Shown here: in pieces, positions 8,317 to 15,385 of the stretch
How the letters are laid out: every line of letters starts with the position of its first letter
Numbering within the stretch: the first letter of the stretch is position 1
DNA from: Allobosea caraganae
Lineage (GTDB): Bacteria > Pseudomonadota > Alphaproteobacteria > Rhizobiales > Beijerinckiaceae
DNA length: 64,000 bases
Reading direction: 5' to 3'
Assembly: GCF_003351345.1 (NCBI RefSeq)
Contig: NZ_QQTO01000016.1
Location: 1 to 64,000, forward strand
The notes under the pieces: generated by a model
What the model saw: only the letters and a program-made list of their open reading frames with translations
What the model was told of the DNA's origin: nothing
Database searches by the model: none
Program-made: the position numbers and the translations under genes

Positions 8317-9120
8317 ATGCAGACCGCTCGCATCACGCGCCTTGCGCTCATCGCCTCGACGATCCTCGGCGCATCCTTCGCCGCCACGCTCGCAGCCCCG
8401 GCCGGGACGCTGGTCGCTTTGACCGGCGACGACACGCTCACCATGATCGACACCGCCACGCAGAAGGCGGGCAAGTCGATCAAGGTCACCGGCATCAGCG
8501 GCAAGATCGCCGGCATCGACGTCCGTCCCGCCGACGGCATGCTCTACGCGCTCGCCGGCGACGGCACGATCTACACGGTCGATCACGCCAGCGGCAAAGC
8601 CACGATGAAGTCGAAGATGGACACGGTGCTTAGCCCCGGCACGATGGCGACGGTCGACTTCAACCCGGCCGCCGATCGGCTGCGCGTCATCGGCGCCGAT
8701 GGCACGAACCTGCGCGTCAATGTCGAGGACGGCAAGACCACCGTCGACGGCAAGCTCAAGTTCGCCGAGACCGACATGCACAAGGGCGAGGCGCCGATGG
8801 TCGTCGCCGGCGCCTACTCGAACTCGGTCAAGGGCACCAAGGAGACGGCGCTCTACGACATCGACGGCAAGATTGGCGGGCTGCTGAAGCAGGCGCCGCC
8901 GAATGACGGCGTGCTGGGCGCGATCGGCAAGCTCGGCGTGACGCCGAAGGCTGCGGCCTTCGACATCGAGGCCGGCGCTGACGGCTCGAATACCGGCTGG
9001 CTGCTGGCCGATGGCACCCTGCACAAGGTCGACCTCGCCACCGGCAAGGCCTCGTTGGTCGGGAAGGTCAGCGGGCTCGCCGCACCGGCGCGCGACATCG
9101 CGGCGCTGCCGGCGATGTGA
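8317..9120 (+). CDS. Exported DUF4394 domain protein
   Basis: A 267-residue protein with a clear Sec signal peptide (positively charged start, hydrophobic core to about residue 25, then TLAAPAGTLVAL). The mature part is built of repeated short beta units such as LVALTGDDTLTMIDTAT, IAGIDVRPADGMLYAL and VDFNPAADRLRVIG, as in the DUF4394 family, probably a beta-propeller-like fold. A CTGGAGG lies 8 nt before the ATG. Biochemical role is unknown. It is divergent from the ECF sigma factor gene, with a 198-bp shared upstream region, which suggests control by that sigma factor. Confidence 0.82.
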   Translation: MQTARITRLALIASTILGASFAATLAAPAGTLVALTGDDTLTMIDTATQKAGKSIKVTGISGKIAGIDVRPADGMLYALAGDGTIYTVDHASGKATMKSKMDTVLSPGTMATVDFNPAADRLRVIGADGTNLRVNVEDGKTTVDGKLKFAETDMHKGEAPMVVAGAYSNSVKGTKETALYDIDGKIGGLLKQAPPNDGVLGAIGKLGVTPKAAAFDIEAGADGSNTGWLLADGTLHKVDLATGKASLVGKVSGLAAPARDIAALPAM

Positions 9121-9148
9121 GTTCGCCTGACCTGACCGGCTGGCCGAG

Positions 9149-9184
9149 GGAGCCGCCGCCTTCCGAGAGGCGGCGGCTCTTTCG
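9149..9184. terminator. Bidirectional hairpin terminator between DUF4394 gene and leuD
   Basis: An 11- to 12-bp perfect stem (AGCCGCCGCCT at 9151-9161 with AGGCGGCGGCT at 9168-9178) and a 6-nt loop, followed on the plus strand by CTTTCG. It sits between two convergent genes and could end both transcripts. Confidence 0.7.
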
Positions 9185-9189
9185 TTGGC

Positions 9190-9792
9190 TCAGGCCCAGG
9201 CGCGCTGCGAGAGCTTCTTCTCGTAGGCGTCGATCGCCGGGGCCTTCTCCATGGTCAGGCCGATATCGTCGAGGCCGTTGAGCAGGCAATGCTTGCGGAA
9301 CGGGTCGAGGTCGAACTTCACCGTGCCGCCGTCGGGGCCCTTGATCTCCTGCTTTTCGAGATCGACGGTCAGCGTCGCGTTCGAGCCGCGTTCGGCGTCG
9401 TCGAAGAGCTTTTCCAGGTCTTCCGGCGAGACGACGATCGGCAGAATGCCGTTCTTGAAGCAGTTATTGTAGAAGATGTCGGCGAAGCTGGTGGAGATCA
9501 CGCAGCGGATGCCGAAATCGAGCAGGGCCCAGGGCGCGTGCTCACGCGACGAGCCGCAGCCGAAATTGTCGCCGGCGACCAGGATCTCCGACTTGCGATA
9601 GGCCGGCTGGTTCAGCACGAAATCGGGGTTCTCCGTGCCGTCCTCCTTGTAGCGCATCTCGGAGAACAGGGCGGTGCCGAGCCCGGTGCGCTTGATCGTC
9701 TTGAGGTACTGCTTGGGGATGATCATGTCGGTGTCGACATTGATCACCTTCAGCGGGGCGGGGGTGGAGGTCAGCGTGGTGAAGGGCTGCAT
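9190..9792 (-). CDS. leuD: 3-isopropylmalate dehydratase small subunit
   Basis: A 200-residue LeuD. It forms the swivelling domain that completes the active site of LeuC, and together they isomerise 2-isopropylmalate to 3-isopropylmalate in leucine synthesis. It has the family landmarks [14 protein letters not shown] near residue 20, the substrate loop [17 protein letters not shown] near residue 75, and [14 protein letters not shown]. Length is normal. The large subunit gene lies 1.5 kb upstream on the same strand, with a LysE exporter, a metallopeptidase and a small membrane protein between them. Confidence 0.96.
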   Translation of the reverse strand: MQPFTTLTSTPAPLKVINVDTDMIIPKQYLKTIKRTGLGTALFSEMRYKEDGTENPDFVLNQPAYRKSEILVAGDNFGCGSSREHAPWALLDFGIRCVISTSFADIFYNNCFKNGILPIVVSPEDLEKLFDDAERGSNATLTVDLEKQEIKGPDGGTVKFDLDPFRKHCLLNGLDDIGLTMEKAPAIDAYEKKLSQRAWA

Positions 9793-9851
9793 GGCGAGGA
9801 CTCCAACAGGTCTTTCTGGTCAGGAGAGCGTGGCGTGGCGGGCGGCGAGGC

Positions 9852-10484
9852 TCATAGCTGCGCCGTCAGGAGCTTGAAGCTGGCGAAGCCGAAGAAGGCG
9901 GCAAGGCAGGCCTCCGCCCGGCGGCGAATCTTGCGGTAGCCGGCGACCATGGCGGCGGTCGAGAACAGAACGGCGTAGCCCTGGTTGAGCACCAGCGAGA
10001 TCAGCATGCAGCCGATGACGATGGCGTAGACGACGACCGCGGGCGTCTCCGCGCGCAGGCCGAGCGCGATGATCGCGGTCCAGCTCAGGATCGCCTTGGG
10101 ATTGGTGAGGTGCATGAGGAAGCCGCGCAGATAGGCTTGGCGCCCGGGCACAGCGGCCTTCGGCGGTGGCATGTCCACCCGCATGGCCGAACGCGCCGAA
10201 CGCCAGGCCAGGAAGAGCAGGTAGAGGCCGCCGACGATCTTGATGGCGTAGAGCGCGCCGGGATGGGCCACGATCAGAGCGGAGACGCCGATGGCGGCCA
10301 GAATGCCCCAGGTCAGGGAACCCGTCGTGACGCCGAGCGCAAGGATGAGCCCGGCGCGCCTGCCATGTTCCATCGATGTCGCCATGACGGCGAGGTTGCT
10401 CGGGCCGGGGCTGGCCACGGCCACGAAGAAGGCCGAGTAGACCAGGGCCAGATCGGGCCAATGGCGGATCAGATCGTCGATCAT
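9852..10484 (-). CDS. LysE/RhtB-family amino-acid exporter
   Basis: A 210-residue inner-membrane protein with about six predicted TM helices. The LysE-family signature is near the N-terminus (FFVAVASPGPSNLAVMATSM, with the conserved P-G-P), and a second conserved loop HLTNPKAILSW lies near residue 125. Members export amino acids or small metabolites using the proton gradient. Its position between leuD and leuC could suggest a link to branched-chain amino acids, but nothing in the sequence fixes the substrate. Confidence 0.88.
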   Translation of the reverse strand: MIDDLIRHWPDLALVYSAFFVAVASPGPSNLAVMATSMEHGRRAGLILALGVTTGSLTWGILAAIGVSALIVAHPGALYAIKIVGGLYLLFLAWRSARSAMRVDMPPPKAAVPGRQAYLRGFLMHLTNPKAILSWTAIIALGLRAETPAVVVYAIVIGCMLISLVLNQGYAVLFSTAAMVAGYRKIRRRAEACLAAFFGFASFKLLTAQL

Positions 10485-10487
10485 CGT

Positions 10488-10961
10488 CTAGCGCTCCGCT
10501 GAGGCTTCGATCGCCTCCATGTCCTCGTCCGAGAAGCCGAAATGGTGGCCGATCTCGTGGACCAGGACATGGGTGACGATGGCGCCCAGGCTCTCGTCGT
10601 TCTCCGCCCAGTAGTCGAGGATGGGGCGGCGGTAGAGGTGGATCGTATTCGGCATCTGCCCGGTCTGCGGGGCGTAGCCCTGCTGGGGCAGGCCGACGCC
10701 GCTGAACAGGCCGAGGATGTTGAACGGGCTCTCCGCCTCGAGCTCCTTGACCACGTCATCCTCGGGGAACTCGGTGACGTTGATGACGAGGTCGGAGCAG
10801 AGCGCGCGGAACTCGTCCGGCAGGTTGTCGAAGGCGGTCTGAGCCAGCAGCTCGAACTCCGCGGTGGAGGGAGCTTTCAGCTCGCTCCAGCCGACGGAGG
10901 ACGAGGCGTCGGCATGGGCCGAGGCGCTGGCGGAGGCGGAGATCGACGGCACGGTTCCCAT
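10488..10961 (-). CDS. Metallopeptidase family protein (minimal zincin)
   Basis: A 157-residue protein with an HExxH zinc-protease motif in HVLVHEIGHHFGFSDEDME near the C-terminus. The upstream block FDNLPDEFRALCSDLVINVTEFP and the loop PNTIHLYRRPILDYW are typical of the minimal zincin family (formerly DUF1025). The ATG at 10961 overlaps the stop of the preceding small membrane-protein gene by one base (TGATG), so the two are translationally coupled. The family has proposed peptidase activity but no settled substrate. The N-terminal 25 residues are rich in Ser and Ala (SISASASASAHADASSS) and are probably disordered. Confidence 0.82.
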   Translation of the reverse strand: MGTVPSISASASASAHADASSSVGWSELKAPSTAEFELLAQTAFDNLPDEFRALCSDLVINVTEFPEDDVVKELEAESPFNILGLFSGVGLPQQGYAPQTGQMPNTIHLYRRPILDYWAENDESLGAIVTHVLVHEIGHHFGFSDEDMEAIEASAER

Positions 10962-11206
10962 CACCAAATCTTGAGCTGATGCCCCAGCCACCAGGCCAGC
11001 ACGACGACGCCAATGAGCGAGAGGGAGCGGCCGATGCGCCGGCCCCAGAGCTCGATCTTGTCGCCCTCGGGCGCGTCCGTGGCGGAGAAATGCTCCGATG
11101 CGCGGGCCATGGAGGAGCCGAACACGCCCTCCTGGTCGCGCTTGACGCGGTCGAGCGTGGCCTTGGCCTCGGCGGCGCGGGCGGCTTCGCGGGGGTCGGA
11201 TGTCAT
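10961..11206 (-). CDS. Small single-TM protein
   Basis: An 81-residue hypothetical protein. The first 55 residues are charged and predicted helical (REAARAAEAKATLDRVKRDQ). They are followed by one C-terminal TM helix (SLSLIGVVVLAWWLGHQL), so it is probably a tail-anchored protein with the N-terminus in the cytoplasm. The ATG giving MTSDPREAAR was chosen; the longer frame would run into repeat sequence. It is coupled to the downstream metallopeptidase through a TGATG overlap, which suggests a functional link. Confidence 0.65.
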   Translation of the reverse strand: MTSDPREAARAAEAKATLDRVKRDQEGVFGSSMARASEHFSATDAPEGDKIELWGRRIGRSLSLIGVVVLAWWLGHQLKIW

Positions 11207-11218
11207 GCCTTGCCTCCC

Positions 11219-11319
11219 GCTACGGCATCGGGCCGGATATCGTATCCGATCCGATGCCGTAGCCCTTTGATTGAGCATCGGCTTTTCCGAAAACCGCATG
11301 CCACTTTTCGGGCCGATGC
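11219..11319. repeat. Family E palindrome plus adjacent hairpin
   Basis: Two neighbouring inverted repeats. The first pairs CTACGGCATCGG (11220-11231) with CCGATGCCGTAG (11251-11262). The second, at 11275-11319, is family E: GCATCGGCTTTTCCGAAAA with an arm CACTTTTCGGGCCGATGC. Family E recurs at 17477 and 35865. They lie between leuC and the small membrane-protein gene. Confidence 0.8.
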
Positions 11320-11330
11320 CAAAGGGCTTC

Positions 11331-12749
11331 TCAGCCCAGCTGCCTCACATCGACGAAATGGCCGACCAGCGCTGCCGCCGCCGCCATTTGCGGCGAGACC
11401 AGGTGGGTCCGGCCCTTATAGCCCTGCCGGCCCTCGAAATTGCGGTTCGAGGTCGAGGCGGCGCGCTGGCCGGGCTTGAGCTGGTCGGGGTTCATGCCCA
11501 GGCACATCGAGCAGCCCGGCTCGCGCCATTCGAAGCCGGCGGCCAGGAAGATCTTGTCGAGCCCTTCCTCCTCCGCCTGCTGCTTCACCAGGCCGGAGCC
11601 GGGCACGATCATGGCGTAGTCGAGCGATCCCGCGATGGTCTTGCCCTCGACGATCCTGGCGACGGCGCGGAGGTCCTCGATGCGGCCATTGGTGCAGGAG
11701 CCGATCCAGATCACGTCGAGCGGGATCTCGGTCATCTTGGTGCCGGGCTTCAGGCCCATGTAGTCGAGCGCGCGCCATTTCGAGGAGCGCTTGGTCTCGT
11801 CGGCGATGTCGTCCGGGTTGGGCACGGCGCCCGCGACCGAGATCACGTCCTCGGGGCTGGTGCCCCAGGAGACGATCGGCGGCAGGTTGGCGGCGTCGAG
11901 CCTGACGATGCGGTCGTAATGCGCGCCCTCGTCGGTGCGCAGCGTCTCCCAGTAGCGCACGGCCTGCTCCCAGGCGTCGCCCTTGGGCGCCTTCGGCCGG
12001 CCCTTGAGATAGGCGTAGGACTTCTCGTCGGGGGCGACCATGCCGGCCCGCGCTCCGCCCTCGATCGACATGTTGCAGACCGTCATGCGGCCTTCCATCG
12101 AGAGGCCCCGAATGCCCTCGCCGGCATATTCGATCACCGAGCCGGTGCCACCGGCGGTGCCGATCTCGCCGATGATGGCGAGCGTGATGTCCTTGGCGGT
12201 GACGCCCTTGGCCGGGGTGCCGTCGACCTGGACGAGCATGTTCTTGGCCTTCTTCTGGATCAGCGTCTGGGTGGCGAGCACGTGCTCGACCTCCGAGGTG
12301 CCGATGCCGTGGGCCAGCGCCCCGAAGGCGCCATGGGTCGAGGTGTGGCTGTCGCCGCAGACGATCGTGGTGCCGGGCAGGGTGAAGCCCTGCTCGGGGC
12401 CGACGATGTGGACGATGCCCTGGCGGATATCGAGCTCGTTGAAATACTCGACGCCGAAATCCTTGGCGTTCCTGGCGAGCGCCTCGACCTGGATGCGGCT
12501 CTCTTCCTCGGCGATGCCGGCCTTGCGGTCGGTCGTCGGGATGTTGTGGTCGACGACTGCCAGCGTCTTCTCGGGAGCGCGGACCTTGCGGCCGGTCAGG
12601 CGCAAGCCCTCGAAAGCCTGCGGGCTGGTGACCTCGTGGACGAGGTGGCGGTCGATATAGAGCAGGCAGGTGCCGTCAGCCTGCTGGTCGACGATGTGGT
12701 CGGCGAAGATCTTGTCGTAGAGCGTGCGGGGGGCGGTGGACGACGTCAT
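11331..12749 (-). CDS. leuC: 3-isopropylmalate dehydratase large subunit
   Basis: A 472-residue aconitase-superfamily enzyme holding a [4Fe-4S] cluster. Cluster ligands are seen in [12 protein letters not shown] (near residue 350) and in [10 protein letters not shown] (near residue 410, giving the C-x-x-C pair). Other landmarks are [18 protein letters not shown] and [20 protein letters not shown]. It works with LeuD to move the hydroxyl group of isopropylmalate. Length and motifs are canonical. The gene is downstream of rplS on the same strand, 636 bp away, and upstream of leuD, but the three are interrupted by repeats and other genes. Confidence 0.97.
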   Translation of the reverse strand: MTSSTAPRTLYDKIFADHIVDQQADGTCLLYIDRHLVHEVTSPQAFEGLRLTGRKVRAPEKTLAVVDHNIPTTDRKAGIAEEESRIQVEALARNAKDFGVEYFNELDIRQGIVHIVGPEQGFTLPGTTIVCGDSHTSTHGAFGALAHGIGTSEVEHVLATQTLIQKKAKNMLVQVDGTPAKGVTAKDITLAIIGEIGTAGGTGSVIEYAGEGIRGLSMEGRMTVCNMSIEGGARAGMVAPDEKSYAYLKGRPKAPKGDAWEQAVRYWETLRTDEGAHYDRIVRLDAANLPPIVSWGTSPEDVISVAGAVPNPDDIADETKRSSKWRALDYMGLKPGTKMTEIPLDVIWIGSCTNGRIEDLRAVARIVEGKTIAGSLDYAMIVPGSGLVKQQAEEEGLDKIFLAAGFEWREPGCSMCLGMNPDQLKPGQRAASTSNRNFEGRQGYKGRTHLVSPQMAAAAALVGHFVDVRQLG

Positions 12750-13148
12750 GTCGATGAGCCTCGGTCTTGGAATTCTTCGATCTTGGAATTCTGGTGCCGG
12801 CTCGAGCCGGCGGAGCGCTTCGCAAACGGCCTGTCGCCGGCCGAAGGGCCGGTCTCAGGCGCGCGTAAGGCCTGCTACGGCAGAGGTCGTGAAGCGGCCG
12901 AAGAAGCGCCAGGGCAGGCGGGCATGGTCATGCAGCGCCGCAAAGCCCTGCGTGGTCGGGATGCGGCGCAGGTTCGCCTCGCGCCTCACGGCGCGGCGGC
13001 TGCCATCCTCAATCTGCACGCATGGATTCATGCAAAGGCTTCTATCAGTTCCAAACTGGCTCGGCAACGAAGGCGCAGGGCTTCATGCGCCGCGTAACTA
13101 TATGGGCCGCCAAGCGTCTGCTGCACAGGGGGAGGGCCGGAGCGCCTC
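12750..13148. other. Intergenic region upstream of leuC, no convincing gene
   Basis: About 400 bases with short open frames only. A minus-strand frame at 12855-13067 (70 codons, rich in Arg) has no recognisable domain and was not accepted. A short direct repeat (CTTGGAATTCT) occurs twice near 12767-12792. The region presumably carries the leuC promoter, but no clear -35/-10 pair was identified. Confidence 0.4.
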
Positions 13149-13302
13149 CGTCATCCCGGACGGAGCGCAGCGGAGCTCCGGGATCCATCGTAGGGCTCTG
13201 GCACATTCCGTCATGCTCGCCCTTGTGGCGAGCATCCACGTCTCGAACGCCGCCCGCGGCAGGCGAAGACGTGGATGGTCGGGACAAGCCCGACCATGAC
13301 GG
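13149..13302. repeat. Composite of half family B and full family D repeats
   Basis: Positions 13149-13197 are the left half of family B (CGTCATCCCGGACGGAGCG to GGATCCATCGTAGGG). It is followed after about 10 bp by a complete family D palindrome at 13208-13302 (CGTCATGCTCGCCCTTG at one end, AAGCCCGACCATGACGG at the other). One repeat appears to have truncated the other. Full family D copies recur at 39308 and 47729. Confidence 0.82.
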
Positions 13303-13323
13303 CGAGGGTGATAGCGGGCGATC

Positions 13324-13357
13324 GCCAAAGAAAAACGCGGCCCCGAGGGACCGCGTT
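13324..13357 (-). terminator. Rho-independent terminator of rplS
   Basis: Read on the minus strand, the stem AACGCGG (complement of 13351-13357) pairs with CCGCGTT (complement of 13334-13340) and is followed by a T-rich run TTTTCTTTGG. It lies 29 bases past the rplS stop codon. Confidence 0.8.
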
Positions 13358-13385
13358 GGAAATTCGTTCAGCGCTGGCTGAAATC

Positions 13386-13769
13386 TTACTTGGCGCCCTT
13401 GGCCGGACGGGCCTCGACGCGCTCGGCGATGCGGGCCGACTTGCCGCGGCGATCGCGCAGGTAATACAGCTTGGCGCGGCGGACCTTGCCCTTGCGCACG
13501 ACCTTGATGGAATCGATGTTCGGCGAGTAGAGCGGGAAGACGCGCTCGACGCCCTCGCCATAGGAGATCTTGCGGACGGTGAAGGCCTCGTTCAGGCCGC
13601 CGCCATTGCGCGCGATGCAGACGCCCTCATAGGCCTGGACGCGGCTGCGCTCGCCTTCCTTGACCTTGACGTTGACCTGCACGGTGTCGCCCGGCTGGAA
13701 GTGCGGGATCTCTTTGCCTTCGCTGAGCTTGGCAATCTGCTCTTTGTCGAGCTGCTCGATGATGTTCAT
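13386..13769 (-). CDS. rplS: 50S ribosomal protein bL19
   Basis: A 127-residue L19, located at the 30S-50S interface. It begins [15 protein letters not shown] and contains the family block [20 protein letters not shown], then [19 protein letters not shown] and [20 protein letters not shown], as in other bacteria. The ATG at 13769 was preferred over the in-frame ATG at 13781, because L19 proteins start at MNII. In many relatives rplS directly follows trmD; here trmD is 17.6 kb away on the opposite strand. A terminator follows the gene. Confidence 0.97.
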   Translation of the reverse strand: MNIIEQLDKEQIAKLSEGKEIPHFQPGDTVQVNVKVKEGERSRVQAYEGVCIARNGGGLNEAFTVRKISYGEGVERVFPLYSPNIDSIKVVRKGKVRRAKLYYLRDRRGKSARIAERVEARPAKGAK

Positions 13770-13866
13770 GGGTCTCTCCATGGCCGTGTTCGCGCGGAAG
13801 CGCGGGCTTTCGGCTCGCTGTTTTCAGTTGAGGCCGTGCCCATACAGGAGGGCGGGGCGTTTGTCG

Positions 13867-13895
13867 AGCGGGCAGGAGACGAGCGGGCAGGAGAG
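13867..13895. repeat. Short tandem duplication upstream of rplS
   Basis: GAGCGGGCAGGAGA occurs at 13867-13880 and again at 13882-13895, a two-copy tandem repeat with a 15-bp period. It lies about 100 bp upstream of the rplS start and may be a slippage product. Confidence 0.6.
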
Positions 13896-13911
13896 CAGTT
13901 CCGCGACGACC

Positions 13912-13931
13912 TGGACGGCTGACCGTCCAGG
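13912..13931. terminator. Hairpin at the end of the DUF6894 gene
   Basis: A perfect 8-bp stem (CTGGACGG with CCGTCCAG) and a 4-nt loop, 12 bases past the DUF6894 stop on the minus strand. There is no T run, so factor-independent termination is uncertain. Confidence 0.4.
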
Positions 13932-13942
13932 CGTGCGCAGGG

Positions 13943-14179
13943 CTAGTTCTGCCACCTGTCTTCGAAAGCAAGCGCAGCCGAGTAGAGCAGGGAGCCTGCG
14001 GCATCCCGGACACTCACTCTGAACAAGCGGCTTTCGCTGTCGGGAAGCTCATCGCCCGCCATATCGCGAAGCGTGCGCACGGCCATCTGGCGCGCGGTCG
14101 CCACGTCCGGGAGGTTGTAGCCATCCCGGTCCCGGGCCACCAGGTCGCCGTTGTGTGTGTCGATGAAAAAAAGCGGCAT
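13943..14179 (-). CDS. DUF6894 family small protein
   Basis: A 78-residue protein of the pattern common in Hyphomicrobiales. It begins MPLFFIDTHNGDLVARDRDG, followed by an acidic-aliphatic turn and a helix ATARQMAVRTLRDMAGDELP, then a beta strand with FRVSVRDAAGSLLYSAALAFE. This matches the DUF6894 layout (phi-x-F-F-D-x-x-x-G, then Ar-x-x-A). The start at 14179 (MPLFF) was preferred over a longer in-frame ATG. Function is unknown; such genes occur in many copies per genome. Confidence 0.7.
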   Translation of the reverse strand: MPLFFIDTHNGDLVARDRDGYNLPDVATARQMAVRTLRDMAGDELPDSESRLFRVSVRDAAGSLLYSAALAFEDRWQN

Positions 14180-14321
14180 GGCTTCCCAACCCAAGGCAGA
14201 ACGTAATGTTCCTGCCCAGCATCGGTTTCGCGAGATGAGTCATCTCTGAGAGGCTTGCGCCGGCTCGAATAACACGCTGGCATGCAGACCGTATTGTGAA
14301 GCGTTACTACCGGACAGCGCC

Positions 14322-15110
14322 ATGCACCAGGACATACCAAAAACTGCCCTCGTCACCGGCGCCGCTCGCGGCATCGGGCTCGCGACCGCCAAGCGCTTCC
14401 TCGCCGAGAACTGGCGGGTCGCGCTGCTCGACGTCGACGCGGTGACGCTGGCGCAGGCGATGGCCGAGCTCGATGCGCCTGAGGTCACGATGGCGCTGGT
14501 CTGCGACGTTGCCGACCCCGCCGCTGTCGCTGCGGCCTTCGCTGCGGCGGCGGAGCGTTTCGGGCGGCTCGATGCGTTGGTCAACAATGCCGGCACCGCG
14601 GTGTTCAAGCCGTTGCTGGAAACCACTTATGACGAATGGCAGCGCGTGCTGGCGGTCAACCTGACCGGGCCGTTCCTGTGCACGCAGGCCGCCGCGCCGC
14701 TGATGGCCGATGGCGGCGGTGGCGCCATCGTCAACATCACCTCGATTTCAGGCTTGCGCGCCTCGACGCTGCGGGTCGCCTACGGCACCAGCAAGGCCGG
14801 CCTCGCGCATCTGACCAAGCAGCAGGCGGCCGAGCTTGCCTCGCTCGGCATCAGGGTCAACGCGGTCGCGCCCGGCCCGGTCGACACCGCCATGGCCAAG
14901 GCGGTGCACAGCCCGGAGATCCGGGCCGACTACCACGACGCGATCCCGCTCAACCGCTACGGGCTGGAGGAGGAGCTGGCCGAGGCCATCTTCTTCCTGT
15001 GCAGCGAGAAGGCGAGCTACATCACCGGCCAGGTGCTTGCCGTCGATGGCGGGTTCGATGCGGTCGGGATCGGATTGACGACGCTGCGCGGCGAGAGGCG
15101 GAACCGGTAG
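14322..15110 (+). CDS. SDR-family NAD(P)-dependent oxidoreductase
   Basis: A 262-residue classical short-chain dehydrogenase. The cofactor motif TGAARGIGLAT is at residues 12-22, NNAG at about 90, the catalytic Ser in NITSISG near 144, and the Tyr/Lys pair in AYGTSKAGLAH (YxxxK) near 157-161. It ends with the usual GQVLAVDGGF. The sequence is FabG-like, but substrate cannot be assigned. It is a single gene followed by the EF-G-like gene after 275 bp. Confidence 0.88.
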   Translation: MHQDIPKTALVTGAARGIGLATAKRFLAENWRVALLDVDAVTLAQAMAELDAPEVTMALVCDVADPAAVAAAFAAAAERFGRLDALVNNAGTAVFKPLLETTYDEWQRVLAVNLTGPFLCTQAAAPLMADGGGGAIVNITSISGLRASTLRVAYGTSKAGLAHLTKQQAAELASLGIRVNAVAPGPVDTAMAKAVHSPEIRADYHDAIPLNRYGLEEELAEAIFFLCSEKASYITGQVLAVDGGFDAVGIGLTTLRGERRNR

Positions 15111-15385
15111 CCAGACGCAATTTTCAAAGAGAGCAGGCCAGGCGGGAGAGGTTGGCGGTTTGGGGGGGCGACCCCCGCAACATTCCGCTTGCGCCCCGCC
15201 TTCAACGGCGCGAACCTCTCCCCAGCTACCCCTCTATCGACGGCCGCCCGACCCAAGTCGGGCCTGAGCGACCGCCGCCTTCCCGGCGTGGGCGCTCGAT
15301 CATCGCTGCCGCCGGGCATCCGCCGTGCCGGACACAGCGCCCGCTGCTCTTCGTCCGCCATGGCCCATAACCCAAGGAGGACGAC
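15111..15385. other. Long upstream region of the EF-G-like gene
   Basis: 275 bases without a gene. It contains a perfect 7-bp hairpin (GCCCGAC, loop CCAA, GTCGGGC at 15246-15263) and ends in a strong AAGGAGG ribosome binding site before 15386. It may be an untranslated leader; no known riboswitch was recognised. Confidence 0.4.

Noticed and set aside
12855..13067. A 70-codon minus-strand open frame upstream of leuC
   Set aside because: It lacks a ribosome binding site and any recognisable pattern; codon composition is not convincing.
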